Assembly: GCA_958299035.1 (NCBI GenBank)
Contig: CATQJL010000112.1
Coordinates: 11,322,880-11,386,879, forward strand
Length of the DNA: 64,000 bases
From: Cylicocyclus nassatus
Taxonomy: Eukaryota > Nematoda > Chromadorea > Rhabditida > Strongylidae
Direction of reading: 5' to 3'
Shown here: positions 25,201 to 35,726 of the stretch, in pieces
How the letters are laid out: each line of letters opens with the position of its first letter
How positions within the stretch are numbered: the first letter of the stretch is position 1
Program-made: the position numbers and the translations under genes
Notes under the pieces: generated by a model
What the model saw: only the letters and a program-made list of their open reading frames with translations
What the model was told of the DNA's origin: nothing
Database searches by the model: none

Positions 25201-26165
25201 TCTATATATATAAAACCGAATGGTGTACTTGCCTGTACGTTGGTGGATAAGCATGCTTTCGTGTTGTTGATGCTGTCTGTAGGTCCTCGATGGTGTTTTA
25301 CTGGTCGATGGTGTTTTCGTGTCTGTCGTTTCCAGTATGGAAACTTGTTATTGTGGGAGGTTGGTAACGGCTTCACTCTGAAGGAGTTTATCGATTTTAC
25401 AAAATTTGAGCTGGACCGGGATTTGGCAGACGGGTTCACGATCATGGATGTTGAGCAGGTTTCAACATCCTTCATGAAAATAAACCTTACTTCTACCAAA
25501 TTTATCGATTATTTGCAAATTTTCAAGTACAGGGCTGGGAGTTGGCACAGGGGGGTAGGCCAACATGCTGATTACGATACAATATCAGTTTTTAGAATTA
25601 CCAGTTACTTTTATCATTTTATCGATTTTTTGGCAAAGTCCAAGCTACGGGGCTGTGAGTTGGCACATGGGAGTAAGCGAGCATGCCGATTACGGATATG
25701 ATAACCATTTCAGAAAATACCATCACTTTTTATTGGTTTAATCGATTATTTGCAATGTTTGAACCACGGCGCTGGGGGTTGGTACAGGCAGGCAATTGAA
25801 CATGCTGCTCACGAACACATTCTTATTTTACAAGTTATCAATTACCTTCACTGGCTTTATCGATTTTTTGCAAAGTTCAAGCCATGGGAATGGGACTTGG
25901 CACATGGGAAAAAGCAAGCATGCCGATTACGACTGTAATAAATGTTCTTGAAAGTACCTATTATTTCTGTCGATTTTTCTATTCTTTGTAAAATTAGAGC
26001 TACACGGCTGGCATTTGGCACAAAGTTGTATGTGAGCACGATCACTGCAACGATAGTAACTGTTCTTGAGACTACCCATTACGTTTATTGATTTAATCTT
26101 TCTTTCAAAGCTGAAGCTACGAGGCTGAGATGGCACTGGTCCGGGGGTAAGTGAGCATGCTGAGA
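25201..26165 (+). mobile_element. Helitron-like element with a decayed 120-bp tandem array
   Basis: It begins TCTATATATATAAAACCGAA after a T-rich flank. It then holds about seven diverged units of the same satellite seen at 30.3 kb, recognisable by TTTATCGATT, GCAAAGTTCAAGC, GGGGCTGGGAGTTGGCAC-like and CATGCTGATTACGA words. No CTRR end is visible. Divergence between units is far higher than at 30.3 kb, so this copy is older. Confidence 0.7.
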
Positions 26166-26239
26166 ATTCTATAATCACACTCGGAATTCACGAGGACGTA
26201 ATTTTGCCTAAAGTTGTTATAAATTCACTTTTGTCTGCC

Positions 26240-28100
26240 TTTACCTTTCAAAATCCTACTTCTGCCCCTAAAATCAGAAAAGCACAAAGAGCTTAGTCTC
26301 GAGGGAAGAAAAGGCTTATAAACTGAGGCGGCAAAATATTTCCGCTAAGAATTTCTACGAGTCAATACCTAATTATACAGAAATTTTCTTGAAATTTACT
26401 TCTGTCCCTTCCACTCTGCAAAAACCATACTTCTGCCTCTGAAAGCAGAAAAGTGGTCTCTGGGGAAGGACAGACCCATGAGCTTCATCCGACAGGACAC
26501 TTTCACTGAAAATTGGCCCCCAAACTTCGCAAAAACCACAAAACTCAAAAACCACACTTCTGGCCCTAAAAGCAAAAAGACAGGGTGGTCCCGAGGGAAG
26601 AAAGAATCATGGCTTCAGGCAGCAAGATACTTTCGCTGAAAATTTCTGGGTGTCAATGTTTATTCTTACAGAAACTTGCTTGAAATTCACTTCTGGCCCT
26701 TCTACTTTGCAGAAACCATACTTTCGCCTCTAAAAGAACGAAGTGCTCCCGAGGGAAGGACACACCCATGAGTTTCATCCGACAGGACTTTTTCGCTAAG
26801 ACGTTTGACCTCCAAACTTCGAAAAAACCACAAAACTCAAAAACCACTCTCCTGGCCCTAAGAGCAAGATACTTTCGCTGAAAATTTCCGGGTGTCTTTG
26901 TTTATTCTTACAGAACCTTACTTGAAATTCACTTCTGGCCCTTATACTTTGCAAAAACCATACTTTTGCCTCTAAAAGAACGAAGTGCTCTTGAGGGAAG
27001 GACGGACCCACGAGATTCATCCGACAGGACATTTTCGCTAAGACGTTTGACCCCCAAACTTCGAAAAAACCAAAAAACTCAAAAACCACACTTCTGGCCC
27101 TAAAAGCAAAAAAGACAGGGAGCTTGGTCTCGAGGGAAGAAAGAATCATGGCTTCAGGCAGCAAAATATCTTCGCCAGAAGTTTCTGAGTGTCAATGATT
27201 ATACAGAAACTTGCTTAAAATTCAATCTGGCCATTCTACTTTGCAAAAACCACACTTATTCCTCTAAAAGCAAAACAGCTCAGTTAGCTTGGTTTCGAGG
27301 AAAAGACAGAACCATGAGCTTCATGCGACAATCATTTTCGCTTAGGCGTTTGAACCCTAGACTTCGCAAAACCAGTACTTTTGCCCCTAAAAGAAGAAAA
27401 GCACAGGGAAATTAGTCTCTAGGGAAGGAAAGACCCATGGGCTTCTTGCGACAGGACATTTTCACAGAAACTTTCGGCCCCTTCTACTTCGCAAAAACCA
27501 GTACTTCTGCCCTGAAAGCAGAAAAGCACAGGGTACTTGGTCTTGAGGGAAGAAAAAATTATGGCTTCAAGCAGCAAGATATTTTCGCCAGAAGTTTCTG
27601 GGCGTCAATAGTTATACAGAACTTGCTTGAAATTCACTTCTAGCCCTTCCACTTTGCAAAACCCATACTTCTACCCCTAAAAGCAAAAAAGCACAAGGAG
27701 CTTGGTCTTGAGGGAAGAAAAAATTATGGCTTCAAGCAGCAAGATATTTTCGCCAGAAGTTTCTGGGCGTCAATAGTTATACAGAACTTGCTTGAAATTC
27801 ACTTCTAGCCCTTCCACTTTGCAAAACCCATACTTCTACCCCTAAAAGCAAAAAAGCACAAGGAGCTTGGTCTCGAGGGAAGAAAGAATCATGGCTTCAG
27901 GCAGCAAGATATTTTCGCTGAAAATTTCTGGGTGTCAATATCTATTCATACAGAAACTTGTTTTGAATTCACTTGTGGCCATTCTGCTCTGCAAAAACCA
28001 GACTTTTGCTTCTGAAGGCAGAAGAGTGGTCTCGATGGAAAGACAGACCCATGAGCTTCTTGCGACAAAAAATTTTCTTCGCTGAAATTTTGGCCTCCAG
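26240..28100. repeat. Tandem array of two alternating monomers
   Basis: Two related monomers alternate. Monomer A (about 165 bp) contains GAAAGAATCATGGCTTCAGG and CAGCAAGATATTTTCGC. Monomer B (about 120-130 bp) contains ACAGACCCATGAGCTTCATC and CGACAGGACATTTTCGC. A units begin near 26310, 26599, 27138, 27550, 27716 and 27880; B units near 26468, 26755, 26998, 27310, 27430 and 28043. Two adjacent A units (27541-27705 and 27706-27870) are essentially identical at a period of 165 bp, showing recent expansion. Open frames across the array are artefacts of the repeat. Confidence 0.85.
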
Positions 28101-28211
28101 GCAGCGTATTAGACTGGGGGTAGGCTCTGGTAGTAATGTAATAGTGGACCCCCTAAACTAAGCTACGACAGAAGTTTGCAGGGGTCTACGAAGTCTACAA
28201 TTCGCCCCTCA

Positions 28212-28385
28212 AGTGGCCCGAATCTTACGTTAGGCTCGGGCGAGTGCGATATGCATGCAAGGTAGAGACGCAGAGTCGTTGCGGGACCCTGCGCTCATAA
28301 CTGTGTGCGCTATACGCACTCTGGTCTTGCAAATCGATATTGCTGTGTGGGTGGCGTCCGGGCCTACCGTAAGATTCGGGCCACT
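28212..28385. mobile_element. Small MITE in the tandem array's flank
   Basis: AAGTGGCCCGAATCTTACG at the left is mirrored at the right as CGTAAGATTCGGGCCACTT, enclosing about 130 bp. No coding is present. Confidence 0.75.
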
Positions 28386-28513
28386 TTCGCAGCAAATTTC
28401 AGGCTTGGTAGACCCTTCTTTCGCTCGGAACTTCATTCCTCGTTTAGGTAGGGGGTTTACTTTAAAGGCAGCGTTCAGGCAAGTCTGGACACATGGGGAT
28501 CTCACGTGGATAG

Positions 28514-29002
28514 TACCCTAATTTCCGGGGTATAAGGCGCACCTTGTATAAGGCGCACCCACCGCAGCGAACAATGACGCGAAAAAGCTTTCTAAATGAT
28601 TGCTCTCTGAATTTAGAAAGCTGAAGACTCAGTGTGCTGTAATTATTCTTCACTTCTTATAAATCATGCCTTCAGGTACTTTTTTTTACTCCTCTTAGAA
28701 CTTTTACTTTGAAATCGTTTCTATAGGTGGGAGGAAGATGTTCTCAGTGGTGTTTATGACGTCTAGATAATTCTTTCTTTTGTTTCCAATAACGCTAATG
28801 GTACTGAAACGGTCTTTCTTTACAATGATACTACTGATATTTTGAAGGTGCTGTTTTTGTTTCATTCTTGTCATTCTTGATAAAAGAAAAGGCAGAGATT
28901 TGCTGTTGGCAGCTTGTGTGGCGCCGCGCATCGCGAACGTCATCGCACATCAGTCCGCGCGCGGTGAAAGCTACTGCGCCTTATACCCCGGAAATTAGGG
29001 TA
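28514..29002. mobile_element. TA-flanked MITE, second member of the CGCACC family
   Basis: The ends are TACCCTAATTTCCGGGGTAT and its reverse complement. The next bases AAGGCGCACC resemble the 8053-8251 element's AAGCCGCACC. The interior, about 400 bp, is unrelated to the smaller element and is non-coding. Both likely used the same transposase, which is not in this window. Confidence 0.85.
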
Positions 29003-29004
29003 AT

Positions 29005-29256
29005 TTTGGGGCCCTAACTAAGCCACTACCAAACGGCAGCTCAAGTAGTGCTCTAACGGCTGAGATATTCCCCTCGAAACTGGACCCCGCGATCGTATTT
29101 CGCATGGATTCATAGCGCAAAGCGTGGATCCTGGCGCGAAACTGCCATGAATCCATGCCAATACAATCGCGGGGTCCAGTTTCGAGGGGAATATCTCTGC
29201 TGTTAGAGCACTACCTGCGCTGCCGCTTGGGCAGTGCCCTAGTTAAGGCCCCAAAA
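29005..29256. mobile_element. 252-bp MITE with about 90-bp arms
   Basis: TTTGGGGCCCTAACTAAG is mirrored by CTAGTTAAGGCCCCAAA. The arms continue with GTGCTCTAACGGCTGAGATA, CCCCTCGAAACTGGACCCCG and their complements. It is GC-rich and sits two bases from the preceding MITE. Confidence 0.85.
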
Positions 29257-29359
29257 GTACTTTCCATGTAAAATCCCCATAGGTCCAGATCTGCCTGGAC
29301 GCTGCCTTTAACATCGCCACAAAAACCCGGCATCCATCTTTTTGCCGGGACGCTGCCTT

Positions 29360-29660
29360 CAAACTTCGCAAAAAACCACACTTTTGTCCCTAGAAGCAAA
29401 AAAAAAACAGGGAGCTTGGTCTCGAGAGAAGAAAAGAACTCAGAGCTCAAGCAGCAAGATATTTTCGCCAAAAGTTTCTGGGTGCCAGTGTTTAATTATA
29501 CAGAAACTTGCTGAAAAAATTACGGCCCCTTTTTCTCAACCATACTTCTGCCCTCAAAAGCGGAAGCATAAGGAACTTTCTCGAGGGAAGGAAAGATCTA
29601 GTTTTATGCGACAGGACAGTTTCGGTAAGATTGTCCTTCAAAAAAAGGCGTTGGGCCAGC
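29360..29660. repeat. Continuation of the two-monomer tandem array
   Basis: One A monomer (near 29420) and one B monomer (near 29590) resume after the nested MITE block, so the array was once continuous with 26240-28100. They are more diverged than the units at 27.5-27.9 kb. Confidence 0.75.
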
Positions 29661-30081
29661 TTTAGTCTGTTCTAAGAAATGAGTCTGTTCACTGGCAAGA
29701 CATCATCGAAGAAAATGCTGCTTCGTTTTCATCTACGTATCTGAGTTTTCGGCTGCTGGAAGACATAACTTGACGCTTCCTTTAACATGGCGCTTTTCTT
29801 GGAAATCAATCTGAGTTTTGGGGTGAATCAGCTGTTTTAAACAGGCGCTTGGAGGTAGCTTCCTTGTTCAAGAGCTGCGGTATTTGGGCGAAGATATCGC
29901 AAGAGGAACAGCAAAGATGCTTTGCGGATAGTCACTGGTAGTAGCTTTTTTTCCTAGGAGCATAGTGTTTTGTTTCTACTACTCACAACACGCGAAAAGT
30001 CGCTGGGAAGATGGAAATGCTCTTTCTTGGGATTTTTAGTCAATTAATGGCAGATATCAATGTATCTGCCCCCACCCACCT
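29661..30081. other. No gene or repeat recognised
   Basis: Unique-looking sequence between the array and the Helitron-like element. No splice-bounded open frame was seen. Confidence 0.45.
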
Positions 30082-30105
30082 ACTAGCGACCCGTAGGGTC
30101 GCTAG
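30082..30105 (+). repeat. Helitron-type 3' hairpin ending CTAG
   Basis: ACTAGCGACCC-GTA-GGGTCGCTAG is a GC hairpin immediately followed by CTAG, as at a Helitron 3' end. The next base starts the TCTTATATATAAAGC of another element. The body of any upstream element is not recognised. Confidence 0.55.
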
Positions 30106-30640
30106 TCTTATATATAAAGCTGAATGTCTGTATGTCTGTATGTATGTCTGTATGTATGTACATATGTTCCGAATAGAAATTTTTGTTTCTGAACTGATCC
30201 GGACCAAACTTGGCACACATACATTTCGGACCCCGGCGGATGTCGTAGACTACTTTTCGTCATCGATCGATATCGATTTTATCGATTTTTATCGATTTTT
30301 TGCAAAGTTTGAGCTACGGGGCTGGGAGTTGGCACAGGGGGGTAATCGAGCATGGGGATTCCGAATACAATATTGGTTTTCAGGATTATCGATTACTTTT
30401 ATCGATTTTATCGATTTTTTTGCAAAGTTTGAGCTACGGGGCTGGGAGTTCGCACAGGGGGGTAATCGAGCATGGGGATTCCGAATACAATATTGGTTTT
30501 CGGGATTATCGATTACTTTTATCGATTTTATCGATTTTTTTGCAAAGTTTGAGCTAGGGGGCTGGGAGTTGGCACAGGGAGGTAATCGAGCATGCTGATC
30601 ATCCCCAAGGGGGGTGATCAGCATGCGCGATTACACCCCT
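30106..30640 (+). mobile_element. Helitron-like element with three 120-bp repeat units
   Basis: It starts TCTTATATATAAAGCTGAAT, then a TATG-rich stretch, then ATCGATCGATATCGATTTTA. Three tandem units follow, with GCAAAGTTTGAGCTA beginning at 30302, 30422 and 30542, exactly 120 bp apart and nearly identical. Because 120 is a multiple of three, the array translates as 40-residue repeats, which explains a long open frame without implying a protein. It ends with the palindrome at 30590-30626; no CTRR end is visible. Confidence 0.7.
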
Positions 30641-32282
30641 GTAGTAAACCCCCCGGACGTCGTGACGTATAGCTCGGAGTATGCTGTGACATGTGCTGAC
30701 TATCATGGAGCGAGGCTGGCAAAGCGGCTATCCTTTATCATTGCCGGCGGATGCAATCGATGCTTAGCGTCAGGGTAGTCGCACTTTGTCGCACTTTGTC
30801 ACGACATATCGCGACATATGGCGACATATTGCGACATGTCGTGACGAACAAGACGGCGAAATACTTTGTCCATCATAGAGACGCAGAGACGTAGCGCAAG
30901 ACTAGAGCTCGACTACGCCAACCTCGCAATAGGTCGCACATGCACACAGTTCTCTATAACGCACGTCAACCGCAATCAATATCAACAGCTGATACGCGCC
31001 TAACTGTTCGAGCAATGCGCCTCTCCCTATTCTCCAAGTACTTCTGCTGCTGCCGCTTTGGTATTTGAAAAAAGGTGAGTTTATTTTAACTAAAAAGTAT
31101 GTTAGACTCATACTTAGCCATATTTTTCGCACTTATGCAGTTTTTCTTCTTTATTTTTTATGCACCTTGTTTGAGCAAAAAGTCCCTTCTTTGTACCAAA
31201 CTTTCGCAAATTCTTGATCTTTTCATCATTCTTGGCAGTTTCGACCACATATCATTGCTGGTTGCTGTTCATTAGCCATGCACCTCTCATTTCCTTTCGT
31301 TTTTATGAGAAAGGACTGTCTGGCGTTATGGCTAATGGAATAGCCCATTTTTGAACGGACTGAATGCTGATTGATTTTTCTTGTACTCTTTCAATTTGTA
31401 TTCACATTTCAATATGTATTCTACTTTAAATTCCATTTTCTTTCAAAAAGAAAATTCTAATTTACGTTCCTTTGCAAAATTTAGTTTGCCAGCAAAAAAG
31501 ATAGTGTCGCATGGAACTTGTACCCCCAACGTCTAGCACACCGGCCTCTCACACTGGCACTGCGCTAACTACAAGCTATGTTGAGTTGTTGAGCTGTTTC
31601 ACAATAATTGCAAAAGTAATAGCTAACCCTTCAACAATACTTACGGATAAGGCATGCATATCGTTTTCCCATACTGATTTGCTGCATCTGCTCTATTTGC
31701 TACATGTATCCTCTCCCTAGCAAAGCAGGCGTAGTAGCATACAGCGCAGCGAATGTGCGCGCTGCTAGACCATCTGCGTCTTGGCACGGAGCTGGCACGA
31801 ATCTGGCACGGGCTGACACGCCCAATTTTCATTGAGGGCAACAGTCAAATATGGTCCTGCCATAGCGGATAATGGCGCTTCTTACAGCATGGTGTACAAA
31901 GATAAGCATAATTCTGCAACAGACATAGATCAACTGCGTTTTCCTATCAATATTGATGAACATGAGATAATGAGTCAAAATATGGAGAAAGAGGCGCGCA
32001 CACGCGAGGATAGTTAGTTATTGGATTTCCTTTGATTGATTTACTGCTCTGGCAAGCATAGTATACTACATTCTTGCCTTGCTAAGCAAATACCCCACGG
32101 CATATCTGTACTCATAGCGCAGCGCGTGTGACCGCTGTTATCGCGGTCATCAGCGGTTTAATGACGCGCGGAGGCGCTCGTTTTGCGGCGCCCTGCGGAT
32201 AGCTCGCTATAGTCTTGCGAGATACTCCGAGCTATCACGACATAGTCCCTCTATGTTGTGACAACCACGAGGGGTTTACTAC
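30641..32282. mobile_element. 1.64-kb terminal-inverted-repeat element
   Basis: GTAGTAAACCCC at the left and GGGGTTTACTAC at the right are inverted. Further inward AGCTCGGAGTATGC pairs with GATACTCCGAGCT. Near the left end GCGACATAT words repeat in tandem (30797-30835). Open frames inside (31511-31720, 31832-32017) have no recognised transposase motif. The superfamily is not assigned. Confidence 0.7.
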
Positions 32283-32562
32283 GGGCCAAGATGTTACCAT
32301 TGAAAAGCCTCACGCTTTCTCCCACTTCTAATGTAGTGGGATGGTACATCGAAGTAACAAAATGAGAACTCCTCTGCAATGATGGAGTTGAATAGATCAA
32401 TGTTTGTCTCGCACCGGAGTTTGAGCGGGAAATATCACTATAAAAGCGGTCGAGTTCGTACTCAGCAATAATGTCTGAAATTTCCAGTACTGTATCCTCC
32501 GCTCCGAGCTCTATATTATCACAGGAAGTCGATGTTGGTGTATCCTTGACAGCCGATTTCAA
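32251..32562 (-). pseudogene. Unrecognised coding-like fragment
   Basis: A 103-residue open frame on the minus strand has balanced, protein-like composition (acidic N-terminal half, then SSHFVTSMYHPTTLEVGES). It runs into the end of the 1.64-kb element at 32282, so it is cut there. It lies downstream of the split frame at 32612-34060 and may belong to the same unit. I do not recognise it. Confidence 0.3.
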
Positions 32563-32611
32563 AGCTTTGGGGACTGTTATGACTATTCAAATACATGCTC
32601 ATTCTCTATCA

Positions 32612-32921
32612 CTACCGTTCGTTCGCATCTTTCCAAGTCTCGTGTAGGTCGTGCATCAAAGGAAGAAATATAGCGGTAGGAAATCCGTATTTACGTAAAA
32701 TTAATGTCCTATCATAAAGTATATGGTATAGAACCAGAATAATTTTATTCTCATTCCATCCATTTCTAAGAGAAATTCGATAGAGTTCAAATATTCTGTT
32801 TTTTATATTCATTGTAACGGGAGCAGTTCCTGCAAATCTTAAGAACTTCTGAGGTAAGTGTATTAATAAGTATATATCTTCGCATATTAGAAAGCCAATG
32901 TAGGTATCTAATGACCTCAAA
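32612..32921 (-). pseudogene. Unrecognised coding-like fragment, downstream half
   Basis: On the minus strand the region right after the hAT insertion continues a coding-like frame with PVTMNIKNRIFELYRISL and RKYGFPTAIFLP, ending at a stop near 32612. A second frame overlaps it to 32787. A helical, aromatic-rich segment ending in a GFP/GYP-like turn is reminiscent of the region after the palm in Penelope-type reverse transcriptases. That is a weak resemblance by eye, not an assignment. Confidence 0.3.
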
Positions 32922-32929
32922 ACTGTAAC

Positions 32930-33787
32930 CAGGGCCCGGCACAGATGGTTCGGAGTCAAACTGGACTTCGTTTCTGAAGTTAGAAGCAAAGTGGATATCG
33001 TTTTCATAAGGTCCTGAAGGAAGCGCCAAAAAAACGACAAACATGTCAGGTTTTACGAGTTGAACGTGTTTTTGGCAAGCGCGCGAATTTCAAACGCAAG
33101 ACCCAAACAAAAAGATGGCTTGTTTACAGCGCACAAACAATTACATGGCGCCAAATTTGGGTTATGTATGTACAATAGTACTCCAAATAACATTATGTGA
33201 AAAGTTTCAAAAACTTATGTCTAATACCCGTTTCCGAATTTGTTGGTTTCTAGACCAACACCAAACCAAATGGGTTGGTTCGGAGCATAATTTTCGGAGA
33301 GTTCACATAAGTTTTGGACCTTTTTGACTTGGACGAAGTGAACGCTTCAAAATCTAACATACAGTGAAGAAAGCGAATCAAACCACTGCTTTCTCTCTTT
33401 TTTGAGCCAAAATAGTGTAAACCAAAGCATTGATAAATATCGCGCTCCAATCACATGCGGTGTCCTTTGAACTATGTGGCGAAAAATGCATCGCCAGATT
33501 TTGAGGTCACAAATTTGGTTGGCCTAAGAGGTTTTCAACGTTCTGAACACTAAAATGGCACCATACTCAAAAATTGAGTCAATTCAGAATGTTTTTTTTG
33601 CTTTTTTTGTTATATTAGGTACCTCAAAACTCGTTTATTCGGCTTTTTTATCGTTATATTTTGTTATGTTGATTGAACAAGGATTTCCCTATTGACTTTT
33701 ACGTCAAAAGGGACTTCGTAAATTTTCACGAATTCATAGGGGACTTTGTTTCCAAAAATGCTCCAAATCAACGCGTGCCGGGCCCTG
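32930..33787. mobile_element. hAT-type element with perfect 8-bp target duplication
   Basis: It starts CAGGGCCCGGCAC and ends GTGCCGGGCCCTG (GCGTGCCGGGCCCTG in context). ACTGTAAC is duplicated at 32922-32929 and 33788-33795. The 858-bp interior has no hAT transposase blocks that I can read. It splits a coding-like minus-strand frame. A related terminus (GTGCCGGCCCTG) is seen near 37856-37867. Confidence 0.88.
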
Positions 33788-33795
33788 ACTGTAAC

Positions 33796-34060
33796 TGTCT
33801 GTCTTGTTATAAAGATTAAACTTAACAACATTGTTATAAGTTTCAGTTGTAAAATCAAAAATTTGCCTTTTATCATCTGTATTTGTGCGCTCTATTGCAA
33901 GAGAGTAGTTAAATTTTCGACACGGTATTACCAAACTCATCGGTTGAGTTAGAGACATAAGTATGTCATCTATATATCTGTAAGTGTGATTGTACATGTA
34001 TTTATCACGATAGTTTATGATTGTAGCTTGTCTTTTCATGAAGTCATACTCCGTGTATGC
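33796..34060 (-). pseudogene. Unrecognised coding-like fragment with YxDD-like motif
   Basis: On the minus strand about 85 codons are open up to the hAT insertion and contain TYRYIDDILMSL near 33965-34000. Y-x-D-D is the metal-binding signature of reverse transcriptases, and RYVDD-type versions occur in Penelope-like elements, so an RT fragment is possible. The frame on the far side of the insertion is collinear once the target duplication is discounted. No other RT block is readable, so confidence is low. Confidence 0.35.
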
Positions 34061-34447
34061 TAATGTAAGGTCAACTTAGAGACTACATGAAGCTACCTAG
34101 GGTATGCCTCTCATTTGTTGATAAATCTATTTAGATTTATATTTATTGAGATTTCAAATTTTTTAATATTATCTCATATTCGGAATCAGGGACATGAGAA
34201 GGCCTTGAAACGACATAAAACTGGAAGTCGAGAATCTGGGTGGACGGTGCCTTTAAGAGGCTCGCAAAGTCAACAGTAAGGCGCACTCCGCATACGGTGG
34301 TTTGCTCACATAACCGCTTTTCGGTGAGCGCTGACTCAGTTCTTCACCCTCTGTTATCGTTTTAGCTCCTATCCATGACGCTGGATTATATCTTGTCGTC
34401 GGATGGGTGTTTGAGAGGATAGCGTGAATAATTTTTGATCTTTCCAG

Positions 34448-34617
34448 GCTCTGGGAAAGGCGACGACGCCGAAACGCCGGCCGTAATAAAGAAGGTTATT
34501 AACAATTTTGGTGAAAGGCTGAAGAAGATTATAACAGTGATCAACGTATTTCTTGCTTTATCAATAGTAATGGCTTTACATCAATGCGATGGCGTTCCCG
34601 CGTCCATTCTCACATGA
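34448..34617 (+). CDS. Candidate terminal exon with hydrophobic segment
   Basis: The acceptor TTGATCTTTCCAG (ending 34447) opens a phase-1 exon encoding about 56 residues to a TGA. The sequence has a charged start (SGKGDDAETPAVIKK), an amphipathic Lys stretch, and then the hydrophobic segment IITVINVFLALSIVMAL, long enough to span a membrane. Entry phase 1 matches the Thr-rich exons, so it could close a membrane-anchored mucin-like product, but no direct link is visible. It could also belong to an unrelated gene. Confidence 0.35.
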
Positions 34618-35090
34618 TTCTTGAATCCCAAAATAATAATATTAGTACGTTATCTGCAACATCCCTTCCAGAGCACATGCATGTTTTTTTGGATCGTTGT
34701 GCAATAACTTACTTTACTCGGGAGTCGTACACGCTGGTTTCTTACTCAGTAGCTACCAACAGTGGCGCTGCATTATTTGCTCTCTTTGCTGAAGAACCAC
34801 AATGATTCACTTCCATATTGAAAATCTCGGAGGTAGTACTTACAAACAGAAAATGATAGCTGAACAGACGGTCAGCCGCTAGAGATTGCTTATCCTTTTC
34901 TTCATTCTTATTCGCCCGCAGCTGCTCTACCTACTTGAGCAGCCTTCCTTTGTTGTAGATTTTCTGTGTCCGCTAGTCCGCTATCCCTGCATGACGTGGG
35001 GATGTTACCTGTTTGATAGCACGTAGGAGCGCGCTTTTTGGAGATCATCCACGGTCGAGTACATACAGGCTATAAAAATTGCGGTGTCGT
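34618..35090. other. No gene recognised
   Basis: Mixed-composition sequence without splice-bounded frames or evident inverted repeats. Confidence 0.45.
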
Positions 35091-35306
35091 TTGCATCCGC
35101 GGATCGCGTCGCGCGCGGTCGTTTCTCTCCGGCTCGCCCGGCTATCGCAGGCATATAGTCTGACCTTCCCACATTTACTCAACAATCAAAACTGACTCTG
35201 AGCTCTGTCCACCCCCAGGCGTGGGAAAATGAACAAACGATACGTCCGCGAACGCGGCGCGGGGTCCAGGCGAGGCGGCCGCGCGCGATCCGAGCGGTTG
35301 ATGCAA
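35091..35306. mobile_element. GC-rich MITE
   Basis: TTGCATC at the left and GATGCAA at the right are inverted. Inward GGATCGCG and GCGCGCG pair with GCGCGCGATCC. Only the outer 30 bp are convincing. A partial relative may lie at 20370-20410. Confidence 0.55.
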
Positions 35307-35726
35307 TACTGCACTTGAGATAGCATGTACTTTGCTCGGACATGTCATGACCATGCTTTAATTGCATTGCTATTTCAAGAAAATTACTTCAGGGACTGCT
35401 GCATCTCTGCTTTGACAAAATGGAAAAGGTCGCACTTTCCTTGCGCTGTTGCAAATCTACATGTGAGTTAACTCACGTATTTCCACTGGAGCATTATTGA
35501 ACTGCGGAGCTAAATTCGCACGTAATTCAATAAATCGAGCTTCGTGAGAATTGTATGGCATGGCACTGCACTTGTATAAAACACCAACACTTTCAGAAAA
35601 TAAAATCATGTTGGGAGGAGTCAAGATCAAAATGTATGTACAAATTCAATTGCTTTTGCCAATATACGACTGCCAGTGTTATTGCTCTAGTAGGCAAGTT
35701 ACGAGTCATGCTAAGTTTAGCTAACA

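Larger units (their letters stand above)
28457..29315. repeat. Small palindromic element opened by two nested MITEs
   Basis: TTAAAGGCAGCGTTCAGGCA (28460 area) and its near complement TGCCTGGACGCTGCCTTTAA (29295 area) form arms of about 55 bp. The arms run inward to GTAC on each side (28512-28516 and 29257-29260). The original hairpin has been separated by the MITEs at 28514-29002 and 29005-29256, giving a clear insertion order. Confidence 0.7.

Noticed and set aside
26373..27164. Several minus-strand frames repeating VFEFCGFFEVWG-like peptides
   Set aside because: They follow the tandem array monomers and break with every small insertion; they are by-products of the DNA repeat.
30011..30598. 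195-residue open frame with 40-residue repeats
   Set aside because: It is the translation of three 120-bp satellite units inside a Helitron-like element; the period is a multiple of three, so the frame stays open by arithmetic. No splice sites or composition support a protein.
31488..31600. Possible Thr/Ser-rich exon near 31.5 kb
   Set aside because: The frame has a stop just after the only good acceptor and no GTAAG-type donor follows, and it lies inside the 1.64-kb transposon.
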